Source of the DNA: Qipengyuania profundimaris
GTDB lineage: Bacteria > Pseudomonadota > Alphaproteobacteria > Sphingomonadales > Sphingomonadaceae
Assembly (NCBI RefSeq): GCF_030717945.1
Contig: NZ_JAVAIM010000001.1
Location: 1,115,131-1,179,130 of the forward strand
DNA: 64,000 bases
Direction of reading: 5' to 3'
In this document: positions 17,771-26,311 of the stretch, piece after piece
Position numbering within the stretch: the first letter of the stretch is position 1
Layout of the letters: every line of letters begins with the position of its first letter
Program-made: the position numbers and the translations under genes
Notes under the pieces: model-generated
The model's input: the letters and a program-made list of their open reading frames with translations, nothing else
The model's database searches: none
Told to the model about the DNA's origin: nothing

Positions 17771-17850
17771 CGTCGTCCCAGCGAATGCTGGGACCGCTTC
17801 CCGCACGCTCCGACATTTCCGATAACGATCCCAGCGTACGCTGGGATGAC
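17771..17850 (+). repeat. Paired CCCAGCG hairpin repeats in the serC-serA gap
   Basis: GTCCCAGCGAATGCTGGGAC (17775-17794, 8-bp stem, GAAT loop) and ATCCCAGCGTACGCTGGGAT (17828-17847, a perfect 20-base palindrome) occur 33 bases apart, each flanked by cGTCGTC or GATGACGA remnants in opposite orientation. This fits a pair of REP-like units. Such CCCAGCG hairpins are widely dispersed in sphingomonad intergenic regions. They could also modulate serC versus serA expression. Confidence 0.8.
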
Positions 17851-17862
17851 GAGGTTAGCAAA

Positions 17863-19446
17863 ATGACCAAACCAAAAGTCCTCATCAGCGACAAGATGGA
17901 CCCGAACGCCGCGCGCATTTTCGAAGAACGCGGTTGCGATGTCGACGTCATCACCGGCGAGACGCCCGAAGAACTGAAAGCCCGCATCGGCGAGTACGAT
18001 GGCCTCGCCATCCGCTCCTCGACCAAGGTAACGCCCGAAATTCTCGACGCGGCGACCAACCTCAAGGTCATCGGGCGTGCCGGGATCGGGGTCGACAATG
18101 TCGATATTCCCTGTGCTAGCGGCAAGGGCGTGGTGGTGATGAACACGCCCTTCGGCAATTCGATCACGACCGCCGAACACGCCGTCGCAATGATGTTCGC
18201 GCTCGCGCGGCAGATTCCGCAGGCCAATGCGCGTACGCAGGCCGGCGAATGGCCCAAGAACGACTTCATGGGTGTCGAGCTGACCGGCAAAACGCTCGGC
18301 CTGATCGGCGCGGGCAACATCGGATCCATCGTCGCCGCCCGCGCACAAGGCCTGCGGATGAAAGTGATCGCGTTCGATCCCTTCCTGACCGAGGAACGCG
18401 CGGTGGAGATCGGGGTCGAGAAGGTCGATCTCGACACGCTGCTAGGGCGGGCCGATTTCATCACGCTGCACACCCCGCTGACCGACGAGACGCGCAATAT
18501 CCTGTCGAAGGAAAACCTTGCCAAGACCAAGCAGGGCGTCCGCATCGTCAACTGCGCGCGCGGCGGTCTGATCGACGAGGCGGGGCTGGCCGAGGCGCTC
18601 GACAGTGGCCAGGTCGCAGGCGCGGCGCTCGATGTGTTCCAGACCGAACCGGCCAAGGAATCGCCGCTGTTCGGCAAGCCCAATTTCATCTGCACGCCGC
18701 ACCTTGGTGCGTCGACCACCGAAGCGCAGGTCAATGTCGCTCTGCAGGTGGCCGAGCAGATGGCCGACTACCTCGTCAATGGCGGCGTCACCAATGCGCT
18801 CAACATGCCGAGCCTCAGTGCCGAGGAAGCCCCGAAGCTCAAGCCCTATATGGGCCTCGCCGAAAACCTCGGCAGCCTCGTCGGCCAGTTGGCGCATGGT
18901 AATCTGACCAAGATCAGCATTGAGCGCGAAGGCGCGGCGGCCCAGCTTTCCGGCAAGCCCATCGAGGGTGCAGTGCTGGCGGGGCTCATGCGCCAGTATT
19001 CGGACACGGTGAACATGGTCAACGCGCCCTATCTCGCCAAGGAGCGCGGCCTTGATATCCGCTCCATCCGGCACGAAAAGGAGGGCGCGTACAACACGCT
19101 GATCCGCGTGACTGTTGGCACGGAGCAGGGCGATCGCTCGGTCGCCGGGACGCTGTTCGGCGCCGACGCACCGCGGCTGACCGAAATGTTCGGCGTGCGG
19201 ATCGAAGCCGAGCTGAAGGGCTACATGCTTTACATCGTCAACGAAGACGCGCCCGGCTTCATCGGCCGCATCGGTTCGCTGCTGGGCGAGAACGGCATCA
19301 ACATCGGCACCTTCAACCTGGGCCGCCGCGCGGCAGGCGGGGAGGCCACCCTGTTGCTGAGCGTCGACCAGCCGATCCCGGACGAGGTCGTGAAGCAGGC
19401 CTGCGCGCTCGAAGGTGTGAAGACCGTGATGCCTCTGGCGTTCTGA
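17863..19446 (+). CDS. serA: D-3-phosphoglycerate dehydrogenase
   Basis: 527 residues, the long SerA type. It oxidises 3-phosphoglycerate, the first step of serine synthesis. The N-terminal catalytic/NAD domains carry GLIGAGNIGSIVAARAQGLRM, the catalytic Arg in NCARGG and the HLGAST motif with its His. An intervening ASB domain and a C-terminal ACT domain (YMLYIVNEDAPGFIGRIGSLLGENGINI) follow, implying serine feedback. The start at MTKPKVLISD avoids translating the hairpin repeat. Confidence 0.97.
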   Translation: MTKPKVLISDKMDPNAARIFEERGCDVDVITGETPEELKARIGEYDGLAIRSSTKVTPEILDAATNLKVIGRAGIGVDNVDIPCASGKGVVVMNTPFGNSITTAEHAVAMMFALARQIPQANARTQAGEWPKNDFMGVELTGKTLGLIGAGNIGSIVAARAQGLRMKVIAFDPFLTEERAVEIGVEKVDLDTLLGRADFITLHTPLTDETRNILSKENLAKTKQGVRIVNCARGGLIDEAGLAEALDSGQVAGAALDVFQTEPAKESPLFGKPNFICTPHLGASTTEAQVNVALQVAEQMADYLVNGGVTNALNMPSLSAEEAPKLKPYMGLAENLGSLVGQLAHGNLTKISIEREGAAAQLSGKPIEGAVLAGLMRQYSDTVNMVNAPYLAKERGLDIRSIRHEKEGAYNTLIRVTVGTEQGDRSVAGTLFGADAPRLTEMFGVRIEAELKGYMLYIVNEDAPGFIGRIGSLLGENGINIGTFNLGRRAAGGEATLLLSVDQPIPDEVVKQACALEGVKTVMPLAF

Positions 19447-19472
19447 CCGACATTGGGGCAGGGGCCGCCGCG

Positions 19473-20585
19473 ATGACAAATCAAGACGACCTCCTGCCCG
19501 TCGGGCTCGAAGATGCGCTGCCGGCGCGGTCACGTGCCATAGTCCAGGCCATGCGCGCCGTGCTCGATAGCATGGATTCGCATGGCTACGACCGCGTGCG
19601 GCCACCGCTGGTGGAGTTTGAGAAATCGCTCGCCGGACGCATGGAGGGCGTAGCCACGCGGCGTATGGTGCGCTTCACCGATCCCGACAGCCTGCGCACG
19701 CTGGCCCTGCGAAGCGACATGACGGTGCAGGTCGGGCGGATCGCCGCGACCAGCCTCGCCGAAGCACCGCGACCCCTGCGCTTGTGCTATGCTGGCGACA
19801 TCGCGTTGCTCAAGGCGGACCAGCTCGACCCGGCCCGCCAGCGGCTGCAGATGGGCGCGGAACTCGTCGGCAGCGACAGCGTGGCCGCGGCAAGCGAGAT
19901 CGTAAATGTCGCCATTGACGCGCTCGAAGCGGCGGGCGTGGCGAACATTTCGCTCGATTTCACCTTGCCCGACTTGGTCGATACGCTGGCCGAGAAGGCT
20001 CTGCCGCTCGATGCCGGGCGGCGCGAGGCGGTCCGCCGCGAACTCGACACCAAGGACGCTGGCGGGCTGTCGGCAGTCGGCGGCGAAGCTTACCTGCCGC
20101 TCCTTTACGCAACCGGCCCTTTGCCCGACGCCATCGAAAAGCTGGCGGTCATCGACGCGGGCGGGGTTCTCGCCAGTCGCATTGCGGGCCTGCGCAAAAT
20201 CGCCGCCTCGGTCGGCGACCGCGCCCGCCTGACGCTAGACCCGACCGAACGCCACGGCTTCGAATACCAGAGCTGGTTCGGCTTCACGCTCTACGGCGAA
20301 GGCGCGCGCGGCGCGCTGGGGCGGGGCGGTACCTATGTGATCAAAGGCAGCGATGAAGAGGCGACAGGCTTCTCGCTCTATATCGATCCCCTACTCGATG
20401 CACTTGGCGACCAAACGCCCGTCCCCCGCAAGACGCTGTTCCTGCCCCTCGGCCACGACCGCAACGTCGCCGCTCGCCTGCGCGCGATCGGCTGGCGCAC
20501 TGTGGCCGCGCTTACGGGTGGGGAAGATGCTGCGGCGCTAGGGTGCACGCACCGGCTCGATGGGACGGAAGCCGTCGCCCTCTAA
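19473..20585 (+). CDS. hisZ: ATP phosphoribosyltransferase regulatory subunit
   Basis: 370 residues, a HisRS-like paralogue without tRNA synthetase activity that activates short-form HisG in histidine synthesis. Class II synthetase-like motif 2 region FTDPDSLRTLALRSDMTVQVGRIAA and a C-terminal GRGGTYVIKG are seen. The HisG partner is not in this window. It lies 26 bp after serA. Purine gene purA follows only after a 3.8-kb accessory stretch. Confidence 0.94.
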   Translation: MTNQDDLLPVGLEDALPARSRAIVQAMRAVLDSMDSHGYDRVRPPLVEFEKSLAGRMEGVATRRMVRFTDPDSLRTLALRSDMTVQVGRIAATSLAEAPRPLRLCYAGDIALLKADQLDPARQRLQMGAELVGSDSVAAASEIVNVAIDALEAAGVANISLDFTLPDLVDTLAEKALPLDAGRREAVRRELDTKDAGGLSAVGGEAYLPLLYATGPLPDAIEKLAVIDAGGVLASRIAGLRKIAASVGDRARLTLDPTERHGFEYQSWFGFTLYGEGARGALGRGGTYVIKGSDEEATGFSLYIDPLLDALGDQTPVPRKTLFLPLGHDRNVAARLRAIGWRTVAALTGGEDAAALGCTHRLDGTEAVAL

Positions 20586-20751
20586 GGTCTTCCACCCCGG
20601 TACGACTGGACTAGCAAGTTCGCTCTAGCCTCATACGCCTAGGGCGGATGTCCTTCGCGCATGGGACCTATACCGGACCCGGCAGGCGTCGAATAACCCC
20701 TCCATGTCGCCCGGTCGGGGGAGGCTTTAAACCAAGCCAATGGAGGAACTG

Positions 20752-21000
20752 ATGATTGCTGAATTGAATTTCGACGAAATGCTTTGTATCGCTGGCGGTA
20801 ACGATCCGACTTGCCCTGACGGCACCAAGCTCAGCACCTTCAGCCGCACCGAAAATTCCGATGGCTCTTGGACGCAGTCCTACACGTGCACCGCGACGAG
20901 CACGACTCAGACTGTAGCTGAAGGCGCGAGCATCTTCAGCGATATTGCCGATGGAGCGCGCGATCTTCTGGAGGCAGGCAAGGACTTGATCGGGCTTTGA
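20752..21000 (+). CDS. Microcin-like double-glycine leader peptide (putative bacteriocin/RiPP precursor)
   Basis: 82 residues from ATG 20752, preferred over the in-frame ATG at 20740 because GGAGG sits 5 bases before it. The first 16 residues MIAELNFDEMLCIAGG match the short double-glycine leader pattern of class II microcins such as colicin V (hydrophobic residues spaced around an E-x-x-x-hydrophobic core ending GG). Cleavage after GG16 would free a 66-residue Ser/Thr-rich peptide with two Cys (21 and 46), able to form a disulfide, and a C-terminal amphipathic helix. No immunity gene or C39-type exporter is adjacent. The next gene encodes an aspartic protease. Activity is unproven. Confidence 0.7.
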   Translation: MIAELNFDEMLCIAGGNDPTCPDGTKLSTFSRTENSDGSWTQSYTCTATSTTQTVAEGASIFSDIADGARDLLEAGKDLIGL

Positions 21001-21017
21001 TGACAAGCTTTTAGACG

Positions 21018-21043
21018 CGAGGTCGGGCAACCGCCCGGCCTCG
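21018..21043 (+). promoter_or_regulatory. Strong hairpin between peptide and protease genes
   Basis: CGAGGTCGGGC and GCCCGGCCTCG pair over 11 bp with one G-T wobble around an AACC loop. No T tract follows. A stem like this between a precursor peptide gene and its partner can act as an attenuator or RNA stabiliser that gives more peptide than enzyme; that role is inferred. Confidence 0.6.
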
Positions 21044-21089
21044 CCAACTGTCCGGAAGCGGTGACGATGCCTGATCGACGAGTCAAACC

Positions 21090-21869
21090 GTGGTTTCATT
21101 GAAGTATAAATCCAAACGTCTTTGGGCACCCATGCAGCTTGGCACCCATGACATTGCCGCGCTCATCGATACCGGCGCAACTGCATCCCTTGTCCCGAAA
21201 AGATTCGTGGTCCGTGAGGCCATCGTCGATGAGTGGCACATCGTATCTCCGTTGGGATCGCGGATAGAACCTGTGATTAGGCCATCCATCATGTTCGTGA
21301 ACGGCGTCAGTGTTATCAAGCCGAAAATTGCAGCGGCTCGGACGCGGTTTCCCATTATCGGCACAGATATCTTATTTGCTGCCGAGAGGCTTACTCTGGG
21401 TATGGCCGGTATGCGCTTTGGTAGCAGACCAGACCTCGAACGTGCAGTCGCTACCGTCGCTTGCAGCGCGGAAACAGTACGCCGATCTGGAAATACAGCT
21501 ATAAGCCGAGTGACCGCGACGCTTGAGATCGATGGGCAAGAGCATCAGGTTTTCATCGACACTGGTCGTAAAGCAACGCTGTCTGCCACGGCAGCAGCTC
21601 CTTTGCCGAAAAAGTCAAGTCGAAGAAGTTTCGATATTCGCTTCAATACGCTGGGCCAATTCAGGCCATCGAGGCTATATCGGCGGGAGGCTGTGATCGC
21701 AGTGGGCCAAAGAAACTTTACTATTCGATACGAGCATTATCCGAAGGACCATTCCTGCGAAGAACCCTTCATTCTGGGCGGTGGCATTCTGGAAATGTTC
21801 GATCTCTACATCGCACCAAAGGATGGCATCATGTGCTTTTTCGAGCCTGGCGACGCATTCGCGAACTGA
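21090..21869 (+). CDS. Bilobed retropepsin/pepsin-like aspartic protease
   Basis: 259 residues from a GTG at 21090, the first start after an in-frame stop. Two half-domains are visible: DTGA at 27-30 with its partner IIGTD (89-93), and DTGR at 157-160 with partner ILGGGIL (228-234). The Asp-Thr-Gly plus hydrophobic-hydrophobic-Gly pattern in both lobes is the hallmark of the retropepsin/pepsin fold, here fused into one chain so that it can form an active site without dimerising. No signal peptide is evident. GC is about 55-57%, below the neighbouring ~65%, suggesting transfer. It may mature or degrade the peptide encoded just upstream. The 3' end overlaps the convergent GST gene by 41 bases. 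Confidence 0.78.
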   Translation: MVSLKYKSKRLWAPMQLGTHDIAALIDTGATASLVPKRFVVREAIVDEWHIVSPLGSRIEPVIRPSIMFVNGVSVIKPKIAAARTRFPIIGTDILFAAERLTLGMAGMRFGSRPDLERAVATVACSAETVRRSGNTAISRVTATLEIDGQEHQVFIDTGRKATLSATAAAPLPKKSSRRSFDIRFNTLGQFRPSRLYRREAVIAVGQRNFTIRYEHYPKDHSCEEPFILGGGILEMFDLYIAPKDGIMCFFEPGDAFAN

Positions 21870-22488
21870 GCGCTTTGCGTTGTGCGGGGAACTCCCACTT
21901 CGGATGCTTTTCCATAATCGCGGCGAATAGCCCGGAGGACACGAGCACCTCCAGCCACGCTTGCAGGTTCGGCATCCCATCGCCCTCAAACCGTTCGCGG
22001 TCGTGATTGGCAAATTGGCGCACGAAGGGGAATATCGCGATGTCGGCGAAGCCGCGGTCATCGCCGCATAGATAGGGTGACACAGCGAGGCGACGGTCGA
22101 GTTCGGCGAGGATTTCGACCGCGGAGGCGCGGTGCTGTTCGGGGTCGACGTCCTCGTAGCGGGTCGCGTATTTGTAGCGGTCGAGGTGGTGCTTGAAGGG
22201 GCCGTCATTGGCAGCGAGTAGCGCCTGATCGTCACGGCCCAGCCAGCCCTCCGGATCGTTCTGGGATAGTGAATGGCGCATGATGTCGAGGCTTTCTTCC
22301 AGCACCTCGCCCTCGTCAGTCACGAAAACCGGCACCGTTCCCTTGGGCGACACCTCCAGCATCGCGGCGGGCTTTTCGCGGAGCACGACCTCGCGGTGTT
22401 CGTAGGCGAGACCGCTGACATGCAAGGCCATCCGGGCGCGCATCGCATAGGGGCAGCGGCGGAAGCTGTAGAGGATCGCTTCAGCCAT
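21829..22488 (-). CDS. Glutathione S-transferase family protein
   Basis: 219 residues. The N-terminal thioredoxin-like domain has [16 protein letters not shown] with a glutaredoxin-like Cys-Pro-Tyr and the cis-proline SPKGTVPVF, followed by an all-alpha C-terminal domain. The Cys suggests an omega/beta-like GST with thiol transferase activity. The start ATG 22488 overlaps the end of trhO by 8 bases, so the two are coupled. Its 3' end overlaps the aspartic protease gene on the other strand. Confidence 0.9.
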   Translation of the reverse strand: MAEAILYSFRRCPYAMRARMALHVSGLAYEHREVVLREKPAAMLEVSPKGTVPVFVTDEGEVLEESLDIMRHSLSQNDPEGWLGRDDQALLAANDGPFKHHLDRYKYATRYEDVDPEQHRASAVEILAELDRRLAVSPYLCGDDRGFADIAIFPFVRQFANHDRERFEGDGMPNLQAWLEVLVSSGLFAAIMEKHPKWEFPAQRKALSSRMRRQARKST

Positions 22489-23428
22489 CGTTGCTCGCAT
22501 TCTCGCGCCGGCCGACATGCACTTCGCCACGCTCGGCAGCGAGGCGTTCCTGGCGCTGGCGCTCGGCATAGCGGGCGCGCTGCTCATCGCTGCGCTCGCC
22601 ATAACAGCGCGGGCAACTGACCCCGTCCTCGAAGCGCTCGTCGGCGCGATCGGCTTCGTTCACCGGACGGCGGCAGGCGCGGCACAGCGTGTGATCGCCG
22701 GGCGCGAGGCCGTGACCGACGCTGACCCGCTCGTCGAAGACGAAGCATTCGCCCTGCCACAGGCTTTGCTCTGCCGGGATGGTTTCGAGATATTTGAGGA
22801 TGCCGCCCTTGAGGTGGAACACCTCGTCCACGCCCTCGGCTTTGGCGAAGGCGGTCGACTTTTCGCAGCGGATGCCGCCGGTGCAGAACATTGCGATTTT
22901 CGGCGTGCGGCCCTCGGCTTCCAGTTCGGCGCGCTTGGTGCGGAACCACTCGGGAAATTCGCGGAAGCTGGTGGTCTGCGGGTCGACCGCGCCGGCGAAT
23001 GTGCCGATCTGCACTTCGTAATCGTTGCGCGTGTCGATCACGATTGTGTCGGGATCGGCAATCAGCGCGTTCCAGTCATGCGGGTCGACATAGGTGCCGA
23101 CGCCCTGCAGCGGATCGAGATCGGGCTGACCCATGGTGACGATCTCCCTCTTCAGCCGCACTTTCATGCGGTTGAAGGGCATAGCGTCGGCCTTCGAGAA
23201 CTTGACCTCGAGCTCCGTGCAAGCGGGCAGTCGCCGGATGTGATCGAGCAAGCTGTCGATCCCGTCGGCGCTCCCTGCAATCGTCCCGTTGATCCCCTCG
23301 CGCGCGAGCAGCAGCGTTCCGCGTACACCCTGCGTTTCGCACAGGGCGAGCAAATCCGGCCGGATCGCGGCGGGATCGTCGAAGCGCGTGAAGTGATAGA
23401 GCGCGGCTATGCGGACGGGATGCGACAT
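22481..23428 (-). CDS. trhO: tRNA uridine 5-hydroxylase, rhodanese-related (TrhO)
   Basis: 315 residues from ATG 23428. TrhO catalyses O2-dependent 5-hydroxylation of U34 in certain tRNAs, a prelude to cmo5U. The N-terminal UPF0176 domain ([11 protein letters not shown]) and [10 protein letters not shown] are followed by a rhodanese domain with the catalytic loop [11 protein letters not shown] (both Cys kept) and a C-terminal Cys-rich zinc-like segment LCRACRRPV...CPRCYGE. It is coupled to the GST gene. Confidence 0.93.
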   Translation of the reverse strand: MSHPVRIAALYHFTRFDDPAAIRPDLLALCETQGVRGTLLLAREGINGTIAGSADGIDSLLDHIRRLPACTELEVKFSKADAMPFNRMKVRLKREIVTMGQPDLDPLQGVGTYVDPHDWNALIADPDTIVIDTRNDYEVQIGTFAGAVDPQTTSFREFPEWFRTKRAELEAEGRTPKIAMFCTGGIRCEKSTAFAKAEGVDEVFHLKGGILKYLETIPAEQSLWQGECFVFDERVSVGHGLAPGDHTLCRACRRPVNEADRADERFEDGVSCPRCYGERSDEQRARYAERQRQERLAAERGEVHVGRRENASNDG

Positions 23429-23484
23429 GGCGGCAGCGTCGATAGCAGGCGCGGGCGCCTTTCGCATCCCCTTGCGTTGGCGCG

Positions 23485-24303
23485 TTAATCGTTGAACTTG
23501 CCCGGTTCCGGCCCAAGCCGGCCCTCGCTGTCGTCCAGCGCGTCGAGCTTCGCCATCTGTTCGTTCGACAATTCGAAATCGAGCGCGGTGAAGTTGGCAC
23601 GGATGTGATCGGGGTTGGTCGAGCGCGGGATGGGGCACAGACCATGCTGAATATGCCAGCGCAGCACCACGGCGCTCGGGTCCTGACCGCTTTCCTCGGC
23701 CACCGATTTCACTGCATCGCTATCCATGCCGCCGCCTTGGCCGAGCGGAGACCAGCTTTGCGTCACGATGCCCATCTCGTCATGCACCTTGCGCATTTCG
23801 CGCTGCTGGAAGCCGGGGTGCAGTTCGATCTGGTTCAGTGCCGGGACCACGCCGGTCTCGTCGACGATGCGCTTCAGGTCCTCCTCGCGGAAGTTCGAGA
23901 CGCCGATGCTCTTCGCCTTGCCCTGATCGCGCAGTTCGATCAGCGCTTTCCACGTATCGACGAACAGGCCCTTGTCGGGGCAGGGCCAGTGGATCAGCAG
24001 CATGTCCACATGGTCGCGGCCCAGCCGGTCGAGGCATTTGTCCGCCGCCTTCAAAGTGCGGTCGTACCCCTGGCTCTCGTTCCAGATCTTGGTCTGCAGG
24101 AAGATGTCGGCCCAGTCGCCGATGCCTTTGCCAACGCCGCGCTCGTTCTGGTAGATCGCTGCGGTATCGACCAGCCAGTAACCGGTTTCGAGCGCGGTCT
24201 TTACAGCCTCGGGCGCGTCGTCCTCCTCGATTTGCCACGTGCCGAAACCGAGCTGCGGAATCTGGCGGTCGTCGTTAAGGGTGAGAGTGGGATAATCGGT
24301 CAT
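23485..24303 (-). CDS. Aldo/keto reductase
   Basis: 272 residues of the AKR5-like 2,5-diketo-gluconate reductase group. The TIM barrel begins [13 protein letters not shown]; the catalytic tetrad is visible as Asp in [11 protein letters not shown], its Tyr, Lys in LQTKIWNES and His in LLIHWPCP. The NADPH site [13 protein letters not shown] is near the C-terminus. It reduces aldehydes or ketones; the physiological substrate is unknown. It is divergent from purA and 56 bp from trhO. Confidence 0.94.
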   Translation of the reverse strand: MTDYPTLTLNDDRQIPQLGFGTWQIEEDDAPEAVKTALETGYWLVDTAAIYQNERGVGKGIGDWADIFLQTKIWNESQGYDRTLKAADKCLDRLGRDHVDMLLIHWPCPDKGLFVDTWKALIELRDQGKAKSIGVSNFREEDLKRIVDETGVVPALNQIELHPGFQQREMRKVHDEMGIVTQSWSPLGQGGGMDSDAVKSVAEESGQDPSAVVLRWHIQHGLCPIPRSTNPDHIRANFTALDFELSNEQMAKLDALDDSEGRLGPEPGKFND

Positions 24304-24428
24304 ACTTTCTCCTTTGCCTTAACAATGGAGAACTGGCGGCAAGTTTCCGGGCAAATGCCTTGCTCCACCTTTCGCATGCGCCTAACCCCCGCGGCGTTTG
24401 TGCAGCATTGCAGGGAAGCTTATCCAAC

Positions 24429-25718
24429 ATGGCCAACGTCACCGTGATCGGCGCCCAGTGGGGCGATGAGGGCAAGGGCAAGATCGTCGACTGGCTGGCC
24501 AGCCGCGCCGATGCCGTCGTGCGTTTCCAGGGCGGGCACAATGCCGGCCACACGCTGGTCATCGACGGTACCACATATAAGCTTTCGCTGCTGCCCAGCG
24601 GCATCGTTTCCGGCACGCTGAGCGTTATCGGCAATGGCGTGGTGCTCGACCCCTGGGCGCTCAAGTCCGAGATCGAGAAGATCGAGGGGCAGGGTGTGAA
24701 GGTCTCTGCCGACAATCTCGCCGTGGCCGATAATTGCCCGCTTATCCTGCCGATCCACCGCGACCTCGACGGTCTTCGCGAAGCGGCTGCGGGTTCGGGC
24801 AAGATCGGCACCACCGGTCGCGGCATCGGCCCTGCTTATGAAGACAAGGTCGGCCGCCGTGCGATCCGCGTGTGCGACCTGGCGCATCTCGACGATCTGG
24901 AGCCGCAACTCGATCGCCTGTGCGCTCATCACGATGCCTTGCGCGCCGGCTTCGACCAGCCGCCGGTGGACCGCGAGGCGCTGCTGCAGGACTTGCGCGA
25001 GATCGCCGATTTCGTGCTGCAATACGCCCAGCCGGTGTGGAAGCGCCTTAAGAAGGTTCGCAAGGCCGGCGCGAAGATTCTGTTCGAGGGCGCGCAGGGC
25101 GTGCTGCTCGATATCGATCACGGCACTTATCCCTTCGTCACCAGCTCGAACACCGTCAGCGGAACTGCAGCGGCGGGTAGCGGCCTCGGCCCCAATGCGA
25201 CCGGTTATGTGCTCGGCATCGTCAAGGCCTATACCACGCGCGTCGGCAGCGGCCCGTTCCCGACCGAACTGGAGGACGAGATCGGCCAGGGATTGGGGGA
25301 GAGAGGCCACGAATTCGGCACCGTCACCGGCCGCCAGCGCCGGGTCGGCTGGTTCGATGCGGTCATCGTGCGGCAAAGTTGCGCAATCAGTGGTGTGACC
25401 GGCATTGCGCTGACCAAGATCGACGTGCTCGACGGGCTGGACGAGGTGAAGATCTGCACCGGCTATCGCCTGCGCGGACAAGTGTTCGATTACTTCCCCA
25501 GCCACGCCGCCGACCAGGCCGCGGTGGAGCCGATCTACGAAACCATGGATGGCTGGAAAGAAAGCACCGCCGGCGCGCGTAGTTTCGCCGATCTGCCAGC
25601 CAATGCGGTGAAATACATCCAGCGCGTGCAGGAGCTGATCGAAACGCCCGTCGCCTTGGTCTCGACCAGCCCCGAGCGCGACGACACGATCCTGATGCGC
25701 GATCCGTTCATGGACTGA
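24429..25718 (+). CDS. purA: Adenylosuccinate synthetase
   Basis: 429 residues from ATG 24429. It joins IMP and aspartate using GTP in AMP synthesis. The GTP-binding loop [11 protein letters not shown], the [10 protein letters not shown] segment, [12 protein letters not shown] and [24 protein letters not shown] are all intact. The upstream extension to 24360 is non-homologous. It is followed 19 bp later by an L,D-transpeptidase gene. Confidence 0.98.
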   Translation: MANVTVIGAQWGDEGKGKIVDWLASRADAVVRFQGGHNAGHTLVIDGTTYKLSLLPSGIVSGTLSVIGNGVVLDPWALKSEIEKIEGQGVKVSADNLAVADNCPLILPIHRDLDGLREAAAGSGKIGTTGRGIGPAYEDKVGRRAIRVCDLAHLDDLEPQLDRLCAHHDALRAGFDQPPVDREALLQDLREIADFVLQYAQPVWKRLKKVRKAGAKILFEGAQGVLLDIDHGTYPFVTSSNTVSGTAAAGSGLGPNATGYVLGIVKAYTTRVGSGPFPTELEDEIGQGLGERGHEFGTVTGRQRRVGWFDAVIVRQSCAISGVTGIALTKIDVLDGLDEVKICTGYRLRGQVFDYFPSHAADQAAVEPIYETMDGWKESTAGARSFADLPANAVKYIQRVQELIETPVALVSTSPERDDTILMRDPFMD

Positions 25719-25737
25719 TCGGCATAGCGATGGCAGG

Positions 25738-26250
25738 ATGCGCGCCATGCGCTGGCTCGCCCCCCTGTTGCTCTCGCTATCGCTGCTCGGCGCTTCGCCT
25801 GCGTCGCCACAACAGGCGCGTGAGGGCGAGGTCGCCGATTTCATCCTGATCGACAAGTCGGAGCGGACGCTGTTGGTCTATCAGGGCGCGGACGTCATCC
25901 GCACCTATCGCGGCCTGCAATTCGGCGACCGGCCGATCGGCCACAAGCAATTCGAAGGCGACGAACGCACGCCGGAAGGCCGCTATACGATCACCTACGG
26001 CAACCAGCAGTCGAGCTATTTCCTGTCGCTTTACATCGACTACCCCAACGCCGCCGATCGCTCCTATGCACAGGCGCGTGGGCGCTCCCCGGGCGGGCTG
26101 ATCTTCATCCACGGCCAGCCTAACGGCCTCCCGAACGACCAGCGCGTGCCGGGCGACTGGACCGACGGCTGCATCGCACTGACCAATGCGGAAATCGCCG
26201 AGCTGTGGAGCCTGGTGCCCGACGGCACCCCGATCGAAATCCGCGCCTGA
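25738..26250 (+). CDS. L,D-transpeptidase (YkuD) family protein
   Basis: 170 residues with an N-terminal signal peptide (RWLAPLLLSLSLLGASPAS). The YkuD catalytic motif is present as HGQPNGLPND...GDWTDGCIALTNAEI, with the active Cys in the SxGC-like DGCIAL. It acts in the periplasm on peptidoglycan cross-links or lipoprotein attachment. The start may be 25738 or 25747, both giving a signal peptide. Confidence 0.92.
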   Translation: MRAMRWLAPLLLSLSLLGASPASPQQAREGEVADFILIDKSERTLLVYQGADVIRTYRGLQFGDRPIGHKQFEGDERTPEGRYTITYGNQQSSYFLSLYIDYPNAADRSYAQARGRSPGGLIFIHGQPNGLPNDQRVPGDWTDGCIALTNAEIAELWSLVPDGTPIEIRA

Positions 26251-26271
26251 GTCTTGACCTGATCCTCATTT

Positions 26272-26286
26272 GTTCTCATCCTGTTC
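26272..26286 (+). promoter_or_regulatory. LexA-like SOS box (GTTC-N7-GTTC)
   Basis: GTTC at 26272-26275 and 26283-26286 are separated by seven bases, the alphaproteobacterial LexA operator pattern. A TTGACC at 26254-26259 lies 12 bases upstream, so the box would cover the -10 of that promoter. About one or two such matches are expected by chance in this window on both strands. Confidence 0.45.
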
Positions 26287-26311
26287 GACAGAAAAACAGG
26301 AGCGCGATTCG

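Noticed and set aside
20752-21000. Lanthipeptide or lasso peptide precursor
   Set aside because: No modification enzyme (LanM/LanB, lasso cyclase) is nearby; the leader fits the unmodified or disulfide-bonded microcin type better.
22517-23488. 323-codon open frame on the plus strand
   Set aside because: Antisense to trhO, which keeps its catalytic [10 protein letters not shown] loop.
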